DNA from: Mytilus californianus
Lineage: Eukaryota > Mollusca > Bivalvia > Mytilida > Mytilidae
Reading direction: 5' to 3'
DNA: 64,000 nucleotides
NCBI RefSeq assembly: GCF_021869535.1
Contig: NW_026262581.1
Span: forward strand, 112,682,771-112,746,770
Shown: piece by piece, positions 1 through 10,655 of the stretch
Position numbering within the stretch: the first letter of the stretch is position 1
Layout of the letters: every line of letters begins with the position of its first letter
Made by a program: the position numbers and the translations under genes
Notes under the pieces: generated by a model
The model's input: only the letters and a program-made list of their open reading frames with translations
Databases searched by the model: none
What the model was told of the DNA's origin: nothing

Positions 1-250
1 ACTAGACCGACACGCAGATTTTAACGTACTATAGTTCACGAGGTAACAGTCCGCAGGAAGACATGTCACCTTTCCCGGACACATTATTCTGACTCCGAGA
101 CGACCAGTCTTTGCTCTTACTCCGTAATGCCACGTGCTTAGCAGAGAAGCAGCAAATACCCTTTTTAAAGTCTTTTGTTTGACGCGGCCGGGGTTCGAAC
201 CTACGACCTCCGCACTCGAGGCGAACACGCTACCACGAGACCACCGAGGC
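1..250 (-). repeat. tRNA-derived SINE, cut by the window edge
   Basis: Read on the minus strand this begins with a tRNA-like head. It has an A-box-like TGGTCTCGTGG, a perfect B box GGTTCGAACC near 192-201, then a body about 170 bases long that runs off the left edge. The same head and body recur at 39604-39930 (+) and, more decayed, near 58690-58930 and 61595-61985. The head is not a functional tRNA because no cloverleaf closes around it. It is most likely a mobile SINE of a mollusc family, not assigned by name. Confidence 0.75.
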
Positions 251-1404
251 GGTCACTGGACATGATATCGAGGTTACGTTATCACCTTGAGTTATTCTTT
301 GGATACTAGTAGTTGATATCTAAAAATTAACATGTTTATATAAAGTGACATTGTAATACTAGTATTACATAACCTTAACATTAAAAACATTGACCTGAAA
401 TTTAACCATGGCATTCAAATGAAACTATCCTCTGGACATTTGGATAATATCTTAATGTATTCCGCCGAGAAGTTAAATTTTTATATCACGTCAGTTGTAC
501 GCAAATCTTCTATAACTTGGCAAATGAAATTTTAACCATGATCAATGAAGCATAGAATTTTTATAAGAAATATTAAATGGTGAAAATATAGTGTGATATT
601 AAAAAGTTGATTGATAGCGTTTGATTTCGTCAGTTTATAAACTTCCCCTTTTTGAATTTGCCTTGGAGTTCGGTATTATTGTTATATTTTTTACCTATCT
701 TAAAATTGACCACCGCCTACTTTTTGTTAAGAATTCAATGGAACACTCACTTCAAATACAAATATAGTTAAAAAGAAATGTTTAGTTTCTCGTAACATTT
801 CTGAAAACCTCTTTAGTCAGTATTTTGACTGGCATGAAATTACGGATATTGTTTGTTTGAAATTTGCTTTTGCTAAATTTTTAAAATAATATGACTTAAA
901 ATATATAGATCAATCATGCACATCTCTGACTTCATTTATAGTTTTGTGATTCATTATTCTATTGTAGTGAAACTTCTCCATTGATTTCAAAGAAGGATAT
1001 ATGTACCTACGTTCTATTCTACATAGCTATATAACTATCTTGTGTTCCATATCAATGCTAAAATTAAATGACATTTTTAAAGAGGCAGCCAGCGATAGCA
1101 AGTCTCGAAAAATTAGTTCCATTGGTTCATAAACTGAGAACATGTTTGCCAAATAATGAGTATGTATTTGCTTCACGAACACGTAGCAGTAAATCGAAGT
1201 AAAACGTGTCAATTTGCTGCGTTTTAAATTGGTTTCATCTGGAAATCCCATCGCCAAAAATTTAAACTATTAACCCCTTAAAAGGACCTTAAATGTAATT
1301 TTTCTTTATTTGATAACAAACGATCTAGCAGGACAAACAGTACGATATATGATACTTCAATTGCGCTCATCCTTGTTTTATTACGTTACATGTTATCCTT
1401 TTAG
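251..1404. other. AT-rich non-coding stretch
   Basis: No coding exon or clear repeat unit is seen. A short piece at 620-690 resembles the tail of the dispersed repeat at 39045-39260 (shared CCTTGGAGTT context). It is presumably intron or 5' flank of the unidentified plus-strand gene whose exon starts at 1405. Confidence 0.4.
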
Positions 1405-1586
1405 AAAAATCTATACAAGAAAGCAAACCTGCTGAAACAGATCTATCAATGTTGACACTAAATGAACTTTTGCAAACAATGCCTGGAAACAAAATGAAAA
1501 ATTTCATCCAAAAAGTGACGAAGAAAATAACTTGTAATCAATCGGATCAAGATCTAGGAAAAGAATTACCTGCATTAGACGTGAAG
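1405..1586 (+). CDS. Unidentified gene, internal exon
   Basis: This is an open coding-like exon between a pyrimidine-rich acceptor (ATCCTTTTAG, ending 1404) and a GTATGC donor at 1587. It starts with two bases finishing a codon and then holds 60 complete codons, including LTLNELLQTMPGNKMKNFIQ. The peptide is polar and lysine-rich and I do not recognise it. It ends in phase 0, which fits directly onto the exon at 8918. Its last ~24 bases closely resemble the 43-bp minisatellite that fills the next intron. Exons further 5' must exist because the reading phase is open. The coding call rests on frame, splice sites and composition only. Confidence 0.6.
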
Positions 1587-1599
1587 GTATGCAAAGCGT

Positions 1600-2165
1600 T
1601 CAAATAAAATGTATTAGATTTAAAGTTACAGGTGATCTTTGACAGACGTAATTAGATTTAAATTGGATGTCATATGGGTGAATTTGGGCGATTTTGAACC
1701 GTAGGCTGAATTGTCCATAGCAGTTATAAAGCTACAGGTGAAGTTTCAAAGAATTATTGTATAACATGTAAGGCAACATGTGATCTTAAGACAGATTTGC
1801 CAGTTTTAGATATAAAGCCTCAGGTGACCTTGGACCGAATGACCTGCTTTCAGGTGACAATTGACAACCTTACCGGTTTTTGAGGTAGAGCTACATGAGA
1901 TATAAGACAGAATAACCTATTGCAGGTGTAAAAATACGGATGACCTTGGACAGAACCAACCATAATTACCTGTATAATATGTAAAGCTACAATTGACCTT
2001 GGAAAGCATTATTGTGTTAGATATAAATCTATAGTTGACCTTAGGGAGCATTATTACATAAGATGTAAAGCTACAGGTAACATTAGACACACTCACCTGT
2101 ATTAGATGTAAAAAGGTTAGCATTAGACGGTTACTTTTATTAGATGTAAAGCTACTATAATCAGG
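1600..2165 (+). repeat. Degenerate ~43-bp minisatellite, segment 1
   Basis: Diverged tandem units carry the core TTAGATGTAAAGCTACAGGT and an ACCTTAGACAGAA-like linker. The same array resumes at 2430-2515, 7620-7830 and 8300-8720 between inserted elements, so it was once one longer array within this intron. The unit is close to the last ~24 bases of the preceding exon. Confidence 0.75.
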
Positions 2166-2167
2166 AG

Positions 2168-2425
2168 TCGGTAATTCAGTGTTTGTTGTTATATATCATT
2201 TTTTTTCCTTTATTATTTTGTACAGAAATCAGTCAATTAGTTTTCGCGTTTGAATTGTATTATATTGTCATTTCGGGGCCATTTATCGCTTGATATGGGA
2301 TATGGATTTTGCTGATCGTTGAGGGCCGTACGGTGACCTATAATTGTTAACTTCTCAGTCATTTTGTCTTTTGTGGAGAGTTGTCTCATTTGCAATCAAA
2401 CGACATCCTTTTTAGTTTTATATTA
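2168..2425 (-). repeat. Dispersed repeat, GGCCGTACGG family
   Basis: The segment containing GGGCCGTACGGTGACC and GTTGTCTCATTTGCAAT is the reverse of the copy at 20385-20650. Shorter pieces occur at 11780-11825 and 25785-25850. It interrupts the 43-bp minisatellite, so it is a later insertion. I recall this as a very frequent mussel repeat; the class is not assigned. Confidence 0.65.
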
Positions 2426-2429
2426 GACG

Positions 2430-2515
2430 GAATGTCCTGTATTAGATGAAGCTACAGGTGACCTTAGAAAGTACTATTAACTTATATGTAAAGCTACAGG
2501 TGAATTTAGACAGAA
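2430..2515 (+). repeat. 43-bp minisatellite, segment 2
   Basis: This resumes the array after the inserted repeat, with two more units containing AAGCTACAGGTGA. Confidence 0.65.
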
Positions 2516-3364
2516 CAAGAAAGTATGTAGTTTTTCCCACTCGTAATTCAAAGTAGTACCAGTTAACAAAAAGTAGGTGTCTTTAGGATTGTAAAGTGTC
2601 AACACGTTATTACTCATCACCGTAAAGCTGCCTGACAAAATATGAGTCAATTTGCTCAGTAATACTCGAGAAATATGTAATGCAAATTTTCAGTACATTT
2701 ACACCCCAGTTCTATTGTTATACTTCATAGTTTCTATTTCTGAAACAAGTGTAAATTGAATAGCTCTATTGTTACGATTAACAATGGATCTTGACCACAG
2801 GGTGTAACGAGCGGGGTTTCTGGAAACCCCTGCTTCTACATCCCGAAAACACATTCCATTGTTATTCATAACAATAGAAATTGATTATTCTTAAATAGCA
2901 TGAACATAAGAAATTACTAAAAGTGTTCACTACAAGTTGTTTCAAGAAATTAAAAAAAAAAACATATTTTAGGAAATTCTAATTGCGAAAAAAATATTGA
3001 TCATCTGTTTTGAATAACAAAAAAAAAAACCCTTCAAATACTCCTTTGCTTGAAGCTAAATTTTTTGATCCCAGTCATACAGCGGCGGATCCAAAAAGGA
3101 GGGGGGGGTTCAGTGGTTTAGAACCCCCCTTTTTTGGACGATCAATGCATTTGAATGGGGACATATATTTGGAACCCCCCTTTATTCTTGGTTGGGAACC
3201 CCTTTAAAATAAATTGCTTTGCTGGGGCGCAGCTTGATACAACCGCAGAGGTCGAACCTTGAACAGTTGGGGCAAGTATGGACACAACATTCAAGATTGA
3301 TACAGCTCTGAATTTGGATTGTTATTAAATATTTGACACAGCATAGGTTTCTGACACAGAAAGA

Positions 3365-5690
3365 ATGTGGTCTAAGAACTTGAATTTTTTTAATTTACCT
3401 ATTATGGTCCAATGTCCAAAATCAAAATACATGGTTAGATTCAGCATATCAAAGAACCCCATATTTTCAATTTTTGTTGAAATCAAACAAAGTTTAATTT
3501 TGGACCCCAACTTGGACAAACTTGAAAACTGGGCCCATAATCAAAAATCTAAACACATGTTTAGATTCAGCATATCAAAGAACCCCAATAATTCAATTTT
3601 TGCTAAAATCAAACTAAGTTTAATTTTGGACCCTTTGGACCTTAATGTAGACCAATTTAAAAAACGGGACTTAAAATTAAAAATCTAAATACACGGTTAG
3701 ATTTGGAATATCAAAGAACCCCAATAATTAAATTTTTAATGAAATCAAACAAAGTTTAATTTTGGACCCTTTTGACCTCAATATGAACCAATTTTATAGC
3801 GGGGCCCACAAATAAAAAATCTAAATTCATGGTTAGATTCAGCATATCAAAGAACCCCATATATTCAATTTTTGTTGAAATCAAAAAAAGTTTAATTTTG
3901 GACCCCAACTTGGACCAACTTGAAAACTGGGCCCATAATCAAAAATCTAAACACATGTTTAGATTTAGCATATCAAAGAACCCTAAGAATTCAATTTTTG
4001 TTAAAATCAAACTAAGTTTAATTTTGGACCCTTTGGACCTCAATGAAGACCAATTTTAAAAAATGGGACCCAAATTATAAATCTAAAAACACGGTTAGAT
4101 TTGGCATATCAAAGAACCCCAATAATTCAATTTTTGATGAAATCAAACAAAGTTTAATTTTAGACCCTTTTGACCTCAATATGAACCAATTTGATAGCGG
4201 GGCCCACAAATAAAAAATCTAAATACATGGTTAGATTCAGCATATCAAAGAACCTCATATATTCAATTTTTGTTGAAATCAAACAAAGTTTAATTTTGGA
4301 CCCCAATTTGGACCAACTTGAAAACTGGGCCCATAATCAAAAATCTAAATACATGTTTAGATTCAGCATATCAAAGAACCCCATATATTCAATTTTTGTT
4401 GAAATCAAACAAAGTTTATATATTGGACCCTATCTTGGACCAACTTAAAAACTGGGCCCATAATCAAAAATCTAAACACATGTTTAGATTTAGCATATCA
4501 AAGAACCCCAAGAATTCAATTTTTGTTAAAATCAAACTAAGTTTAATTTTGGACCCTTTGGACCTCAATGAAGACCAATTTTAAAAAATGGGACCCAAAT
4601 TAAAAATCTAAAAACACGGTTAGATTTGGCATATCAAAGAACCCCAATAATTCAATTTTTGATGAAATCAAACAAAGTTTAATTTTAGACCCTTTTGACC
4701 TCAATATGAACCAATTTGATAGCGGGGCCCACAAATAAAAAATCTAAATACATGGTTAGATTCAGCATATCAAAGAACCTCATATATTCAATTTTTGTTG
4801 AAATCAAACAAAGTTTAATTTTGGACCCCAATTTGGACCAACTTGAAAACTGGGCCCATAATCAAAAATCTAAATACATGTTTAGATTCAGCATATCAAA
4901 GAACCCCATATATTCAGTTTTGTTGAAATCAAACAAAGTTTAAATACTGGACCCTATCTTGGACCAACTTGAAAACTGGGCCCATAATCAAAAATCTAAA
5001 CACATGTTTAGATTTAGCATATCAAAGAACCCCAAGAAATCAATTTTTGTTAAAATCAAACTAAGTTTAATTTTGGACCCTTTGGACTTCAATGAAGACC
5101 AATTTTAAAAAATGGGACCCAAATTAAAAATCTAAAAACACGGTTAGATTTGGCATATCAAAGAACCCCAATAATTCAATTTTTGATGAAATCAAACAAA
5201 GTTTAATTTTAGACCCTTTTGACCTCAATATGAACCAATTTGATAGCAGGGCCCACAAATAAAAAATCTAAATACATGGTTAGATTCAGCATATCAAAGA
5301 ACCTCATATATTCAATTTTTGTTGAAATCAAACAAAGTTTAATTTTGGACCCCAATTTGGACCAACTTGAAAACTGGGCCCATAATCAAAAATCTAAATA
5401 CATGTTTAGATTCAGCATATCAAAGAACCCCATATATTCAATTTTTGTTGAAATCAAACAAAGTTTAAAAACTGGACCCTATCTTGGACCAACTTGAAAA
5501 CTGGGCCCATAATCAAAAATCTAAACACATGTTTAGATTCAGCATATCAAAGAACCCCAAGAATTCAATTTTTGTTAAAATCAAACAAAGTTTAATTTTG
5601 GACCCTTTGGACCTTAACGTAGACCAATTTGAAAACTGGACCCAAAATTAAAAATCTAAATACACTGTTAGATTCGGCATAACAAATAAA
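3365..5690 (+). repeat. Higher-order satellite of ~126-136 bp monomers
   Basis: The anchor CATATCAAAGAACC recurs at about 3444, 3571, 3707, 3843, 3969, 4105, 4241, 4367, 4494, 4630 and 4766 and continues to ~5690. Spacings are 126/127 or 136. The first part repeats as three monomers (about 399 bp); from 4241 it repeats as four (126+127+136+136 = 525 bp). Short reading frames inside are by-products of the repeat. Confidence 0.9.
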
Positions 5691-6116
5691 TAAATGTGAT
5701 CAAAGATTTTACAAATCTAATGCGCCATACTGTGCAATTAAAGATTACTTCTTGATATTTTTCAATATTTGAAATTTGAAAAAAAAATAATATTTGAAGA
5801 ATAATTCTTTTTAATTTCTGAAATCTGAAATGAGAAAAAATTGACCCCCCACAATTTCTTTTTATCCCCCCCCCTTTTTTCCCCAAAAAAATTCTTTCCC
5901 TCAAGATATGGTCATAATCTCAATTCAAATTTCCAATGGAGTTGGCAACCATAATTACCCATTTAAATTTACCATAGTGCTAACTTAATCTATTTTATAA
6001 TAGAATTAAAAATATAGTGTCAAATCTTTCATATGGATTTTTTTGTAAAAAAAAAAGATGCAACATTTGCAGATATTTTTACTGGTCTTCCTTTATAAAT
6101 ATGTATTTCTTTAAAC

Positions 6117-6192
6117 ATAATTTAAAAGCAGTGTAAGGGAAGTAACCAAAACGTTGTATTTGGATTACCTCCCTTACACTGTTTTAAATTAT
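6117..6192. repeat. Hairpin (inverted repeat) 1
   Basis: The left arm ATAATTTAAAAGCAGTGTAA and the right arm TTACACTGTTTTAAATTAT pair around a short loop, with a few mismatches. It is followed immediately by a second, better-paired copy. Confidence 0.8.
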
Positions 6193-6220
6193 CTTTATTG
6201 TTCATTAACCATTACTTTAT

Positions 6221-6300
6221 ACATAATTTAAAAGCAGTGTAAGGGAGATAATTTCAATGATGTATTTGATTTATCTCCCTTACACTGCTTTAAATTATGT
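6221..6300. repeat. Hairpin (inverted repeat) 2
   Basis: Arms of 30-31 bases (outer ACATAATTTAAAAGCAGTGT / ACACTGCTTTAAATTATGT) pair with a single extra A, around a loop of about 18 bases. It looks like a tiny fold-back element present in tandem with hairpin 1. Confidence 0.85.
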
Positions 6301-6869
6301 TTTGTACTAAAGTATTTGTCCATTAACCAGGACAACCTTGTTTTCCCCCCTTTTTTGCCCCTAATTCCTAAACGGTTTGAGCCATAACCCCCCAAAGCAA
6401 ATCCTAACCATCCCTTTGTGGTATGGAAACTTGTAGTATAATTTCAGAGAGATCCATACACCGTTCCACAGTTATTGTCTGGAAACTAGAAAATGCTTAT
6501 TTTTGGCCCCTAATTCCTTAACTGTTGGTACCATAACCCCCAAAATCAATCCCAACCTTCCTGTTGTGGTATTTAACCTTATGGTCAAATTTCAAAAAGA
6601 TCCATTCACTTAAACTAAAGTTAGAGTGCAAAAACCAATGTGTCTTCGGACGACGACGCCGGACGACGACGACGCCAACGTCATACCAATATACGACCAC
6701 CAAATTTTTTTGCGGTCGTATAAAAAACGATTATTACTCCCGGACCCCCCCTAAATATTCAATCTGTATTTTTGTATGTTGAGCGTGTCCGGTCGTCGGG
6801 TTTCTAATCCAGACACACCTATCCATCAGTATGTCCTGAATATGAATGATTGTTTATTCTTGAAGAAGT

Positions 6870-6898
6870 GGGGGGGGGGGGGGGGGGCTTTTTTTTTT
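6870..6898 (+). repeat. G18-C-T10 homopolymer tract
   Basis: There are eighteen consecutive G at 6870-6887, then one C and ten T. It could form a G-quadruplex on the plus strand. Such a length is also where sequencing and polishing errors collect. Confidence 0.9.
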
Positions 6899-6934
6899 AT
6901 AAAACCGTAACACATGAAATATATTCATGATTAC

Positions 6935-7057
6935 CTTCATTAATCTGATACAAGTAAGTACTTTGAATTATAATATTGCCTTTATCTTTAGTCTCTTCTA
7001 CCAAATACAACGCTTGACCCAAAATGTCGTCCGCCTTATACCCATCCATATTGACAA
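6935..7057 (-). CDS. Possible orphan exon, phase 1-1, unknown family
   Basis: On the minus strand a TGTATGCAG acceptor precedes an open 41-codon stretch that ends at a GTAATC donor. The peptide includes GYKADDILGQALYLVEETKD and looks more protein-like than the surrounding AT-rich shadows. Both ends are phase 1, as in many extracellular modules. No partner exon was found on this strand nearby. It sits antisense inside the intron of the unidentified plus-strand gene. It may be a gene remnant or chance; not identified. Confidence 0.3.
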
Positions 7058-7619
7058 CTGCATACAAGGAGCATGATGTTTTGATTTTTTGTGTAATAAG
7101 AATACACGAAACGGTCAACCTTGCCTTGCTGATTCATATTAGCACATTGATTTAACAGGAATATGCAAAGCAGCAATTTTGACATTTGTGAAATCTACTC
7201 ACTTGTCAAAGTTTAAACGAAGATAGTCAAAGTAAGGTTACTAGAGGGTTTCATCTAAAAAAAAATCTTCTAAATCATGGTTTGATATTGTCAATAAATA
7301 TGCTGTCCGTTCTTTTTCATTTAATAATCAATGTAAACAAATATAGGGTTTAGCATCAGGTGTAAGTTAGTTATACACCTATCCCTCGGTGTATAACTAT
7401 TACTTAACATTCGAAGTAACAGAGAACTGGAAGTTGGTAAATGAGAGATCTGAAAACTACTCACACTTTACAACTGGCTGTCAAGCTGTTGACTAAATAT
7501 AAATTAATTCTGTTCAGTAGTACCTAATAAAAGTGTGACAGAAATATATTTTGAATGAAAGGACAAACGGAAGAATGCACAATACAATACAACCTTCACT
7601 CCTAGGGGAGTAGAAATAT

Positions 7620-7830
7620 AATAACATGTAAAGCTACAGGTGACCATGTATAGAATAACCCATTTTAAGTTTGGAGGTTTAGGCAAACTTGGACAGAAGT
7701 ACCTGTATTAAATGTAAAGCTACAGATGGCTTTAGAAATACCTGTTTTAGATGTAAAAGCTACAGCGACTTTAGATAGCATTACCTGTAATAGGTGTAAA
7801 GCTATGTGTGAACTTAGACAGAACAAGAAA
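7620..7830 (+). repeat. 43-bp minisatellite, segment 3
   Basis: Units with TTAGATGTAAAAGCTACAG resume here after the 3.5-kb element and end where another element begins. Confidence 0.7.
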
Positions 7831-8254
7831 CGATTGTATCAGGATGCTGTTACTAAGTCTCCCAAAAAAAGTCCCCATAAGTATAAACCCTTAAGGACTC
7901 CCCTGTTATTCATTCATTTCTCCGATTTTTTAAAAATGTTTTGTGTAAATGGAAAAAAAAAATTATCAAGGTCAAAGTTATGTGACCATTGACCTTTTGA
8001 CCTAATGTAGGCCACATGTTCCCTTTGTCATTACTGCAGACCCCATGTGGCTATCCATGTGGTTTCAAGTTATAATCATTTGAAAATAAAAAATATAAAA
8101 ATCCCATAGGATACTATAGTAAACCCCTCCCTTCTTTTGGCCCCTCAAAGTACCCCTTTATAGACCCCAATGCACAAACAAAACCCTGATGGACCCACTA
8201 GACATATATGTCTAACATAATGTGGAACCCTCAGTAAATCTGACAAGTGGTTTT
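7822..8254 (+). mobile_element. GGATGCTGTTAC element, short copy
   Basis: It begins ATTGTATCAGGATGCTGTTA and ends CAGTAAATCTGACAAGTGG. The same boundaries delimit 25922-27256, where a tandem array is added. Shared internal blocks include ACTATAGTAAACCCCTCCCT and CTAGACAT...GTCTAACAT. It is inserted in the 43-bp minisatellite. Non-coding and non-autonomous. Confidence 0.65.
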
Positions 8255-8299
8255 GGAAAACTGCTGTGGGCAAGTTCAAATTTGAAAAAGCTTTGTTTG

Positions 8300-8720
8300 G
8301 GAGACTTAATTACCTGTATTAGATGTAAAACTACAGGTGACCTTAGACAGAATTACCTGTATTGGATGTTAAGCTACTTGCCTGCATCAGATATAAAGCT
8401 ACATGTGTCCTTAGACAGAGCTGCCTGAATTAGATGTTAAGCTACATGTGACCTTAGACAGAATAACATGTATTAGAAGAAAAGCTACAGGTGAACTTAG
8501 ATAGAATAACCTGTATTAGATATAAAGCTAATATGACCTAAGTCAAAATTACCTGTATTAAATGTAAAACTACAGGCGACTTCAGAAAGAAATAGCTGAA
8601 ATTAATTGTGAAACTAGTTGACCTTATAGTATCAATTAGTTCAAAGGTGACCTTTGATAGAATTACATATATAAGATAAAAAGCTAAGGTGACCTCAGAC
8701 AAAATTACCTGCATTAGACA
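8300..8720 (+). repeat. 43-bp minisatellite, segment 4
   Basis: About nine diverged units of the AATTACCTGTATTAGATGTA type run to the vicinity of the terminal exon. Because 43 is not a multiple of three, the frame shifts at each unit, which argues against a coding repeat. Confidence 0.8.
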
Positions 8721-8917
8721 GAGTTTTATGACTCTGAAAAGAGAATTCCTGATGTATTGTCATGCTACAATAAATAAATCTCAAGTGTTCAAAACTGGTA
8801 ATCTGTTAAAGTTCTGCTACTACCCAAGTTCCTATACAGAAATGAAAGCGAATCTGACTTTGACAATACCATGAACTTATATTCAGTCAAGTGTAACAGG
8901 TTTATTTTCTTCTTCAG

Positions 8918-9178
8918 AAACTGAATATGATAGTTAAATCCTACACAGATTCAGAGCAAGAAGAAGCCAGTCTGAAATGTTTGGGAGAACAAACCAAATC
9001 TGTACCCAACCAAATTCTACATGCTGAACCTAGCCAACCTCAATCTTATGAAAGAAGTTTATCTAATTTGTCTTTTTCAAGAGCTTTCACATTCTCAGTA
9101 TTTGACCTACCAGATGAATATAGGGAAAAGAATAAACAACTACAAAGAAGAGCATATACTGCTATCAAGTCTCGTTAA
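8918..9178 (+). CDS. Unidentified gene, terminal exon
   Basis: A strong acceptor (TTTTCTTCTTCAG, ending 8917) opens an 87-codon frame, including stop, that ends at TAA 9176-9178. The C-terminal part reads FTFSVFDLPDEYREKNKQLQ followed by a basic tail; the segment before it is rich in Ser, Gln and Glu. It is probably soluble; no signal peptide or membrane segment is seen. It joins in frame to the exon at 1405-1586, although further exons could lie between. The gene points towards DALRD3 and ends about 2.1 kb from it. I do not recognise the family; the conserved-looking DLPDEYREKNKQLQRRAY segment is the best search query. Confidence 0.6.
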   Translation, partial: KLNMIVKSYTDSEQEEASLKCLGEQTKSVPNQILHAEPSQPQSYERSLSNLSFSRAFTFSVFDLPDEYREKNKQLQRRAYTAIKSR

Positions 9179-10085
9179 CAATGGATATTTCAACAACAAA
9201 AAATGGAGACAACATTTGAAAATTATTTATTTGAAAATGATGTTTATACCATTAAAACATTATTCTAATATTAAAACCATTCCATACTAATTTTATATTT
9301 TTCATATCATTTTGCTTTTATGGAATATCCGTTTCACGGATGACAATAGATATGTTCCAATTGTCATAACTACCATCCTGATCCTGTTGCCTCTCTTTTA
9401 CATAGTGTAAATTTAGAATTGAGTCAAAAACACAATTTGTTTAAACATGGATTTTTTTAGCATGAATCTTCCAAATGTGTTGTGTGCTGCCAACATAGTA
9501 CAGCAACACAATTAAATGTCTTTAATCATTCTCTATCTGCATAAAAAAATTTCAACTGTTTTGATTTGATTGGTATGATAAGTCCAATGATGACAAAAAA
9601 TATGTCTGGCATACCAAATTATAAGCCTGGTATCTGTTATGAGTTAAATCACTGGGTTAATGCCACTACTGGTGCACTTTTGTGTTGACATGAAATATCA
9701 TTGAGTAGTCAGCACGTTTGTGTTGACATGAAGTATCGTTGATATATTAATTTGATGTAAATTTATTGTTTTTAAATTGTTCAATTATTCAAAATACTAA
9801 GGTTTATCCAACACAAGGTATAGATTGCCGTAGCACAACTTTTTGGAATTGTTTGGTAGTAAATGCTCTTCCAAGTTTGTTTTTGATTTGCCCTTCTAAC
9901 TGTTTTGATTTGAGCATCACTGATGAGCCTGGTATCTTTAAGTTTTCACAATCTGGATTATAAAAATCATCATTTTTTAGGATTTTCAAAACTATTCAAT
10001 ATAAATACCCAAATTTAAGTCAAGGTCAGATTAACTCTTTCAGATCAACATAGACACCTTAGAATGAATTTGCTCCGTGTTTAAA
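9179..10085. other. 3' flank, nothing further recognised
   Basis: AT-rich sequence after the stop of the unidentified gene, presumably including its 3'UTR. No canonical AATAAA is seen close to the stop; ATTAAA occurs at about 9251. No other gene is supported. Confidence 0.4.
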
Positions 10086-10089
10086 ACTT

Positions 10090-10655
10090 CATTATGACTG
10101 AGATGAAAAACAAAAATAAAAGCACTGCACCTTTGCTTCAGGTTTTGTCAGTTAGATGTAGGAGTTATAATGTCCTTATACCAAATACCATTGACTTATT
10201 ATAAGTCGTTCCATTTAAACAAACCTAAACACAAACATTAACTTGTAAACTTTGTAAAAGTTTCAAAGTCAATGAACCATTATGAGGGGGTGGGGCTATA
10301 TTATCTCCATGGAAACGATACTTGCAAATGCCAATAAATTTGCATACCAAATATTGACTTCACATTATCAGTTCATCTTAAACTGATCTAATCACAAACT
10401 AACACATGTAAACTAAGCAAATGTTTCAAGGTCAATAGACCATGACTGAGGGGGCAGGGCCAAATAATCTCCATGGAAATGATATGTGCCAATGCTTATA
10501 CAACTGTATACCAAATATCATTGACCTACCACTTGTGGTTCACCATAAACTAGACCTAATCACAAACTAATACATTGTTGATGCCGCCACCACCGACACT
10601 GGAAACAGCATACCTATGTCTCGCTTTTTGACTCTGTCAAGGCGAGACAAAAGTA
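10090..10655 (+). repeat. ~165-bp tandem repeat with GCGAGAC end
   Basis: About three units contain ATCTCCATGGAAA, 'CAATAGACCATGACTGAGGG' and ACAAACTAA(T/C)ACAT. The array ends in a small hairpin around 10618-10650, with GTCTCGC on one side and GGCGAGAC on the other. The same unit and end recur at 62240-62945, and a piece flanks the 45-bp minisatellite at 55755-56400. Confidence 0.8.

Larger units (their letters stand above)
3212..6727 (-). mobile_element. ATACGACCGCA element, copy 1 (3.5 kb)
   Basis: The end at 6690-6727 has a hairpin (ATACGACC ... GGTCGTAT) beside GACGACGACG triplets. The other end (3212-3300) carries a one-mismatch form of the TGCGGTCGTAT box beside a CGCAGCTTG terminus. 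The same two ends bound 37442-38733 and 45664-47003 in the opposite orientation. Inside lie a satellite array (3365-5690), two hairpins (6117-6300) and diverged ~150-bp units (6330-6620). There is no transposase, so it is non-autonomous; the class is unresolved. Confidence 0.7.

Noticed and set aside
3365-5497. Series of 75-107-codon frames repeating RFSISKNP and similar
   Set aside because: They follow the satellite monomers, with different frames open in different monomers. There are no splice or start signals common to them.
7726-7992. 88-codon plus-strand frame with CNRCKAMC
   Set aside because: It runs from the 43-bp minisatellite into an inserted element. The Cys pattern comes from repeat units in shifted frames.
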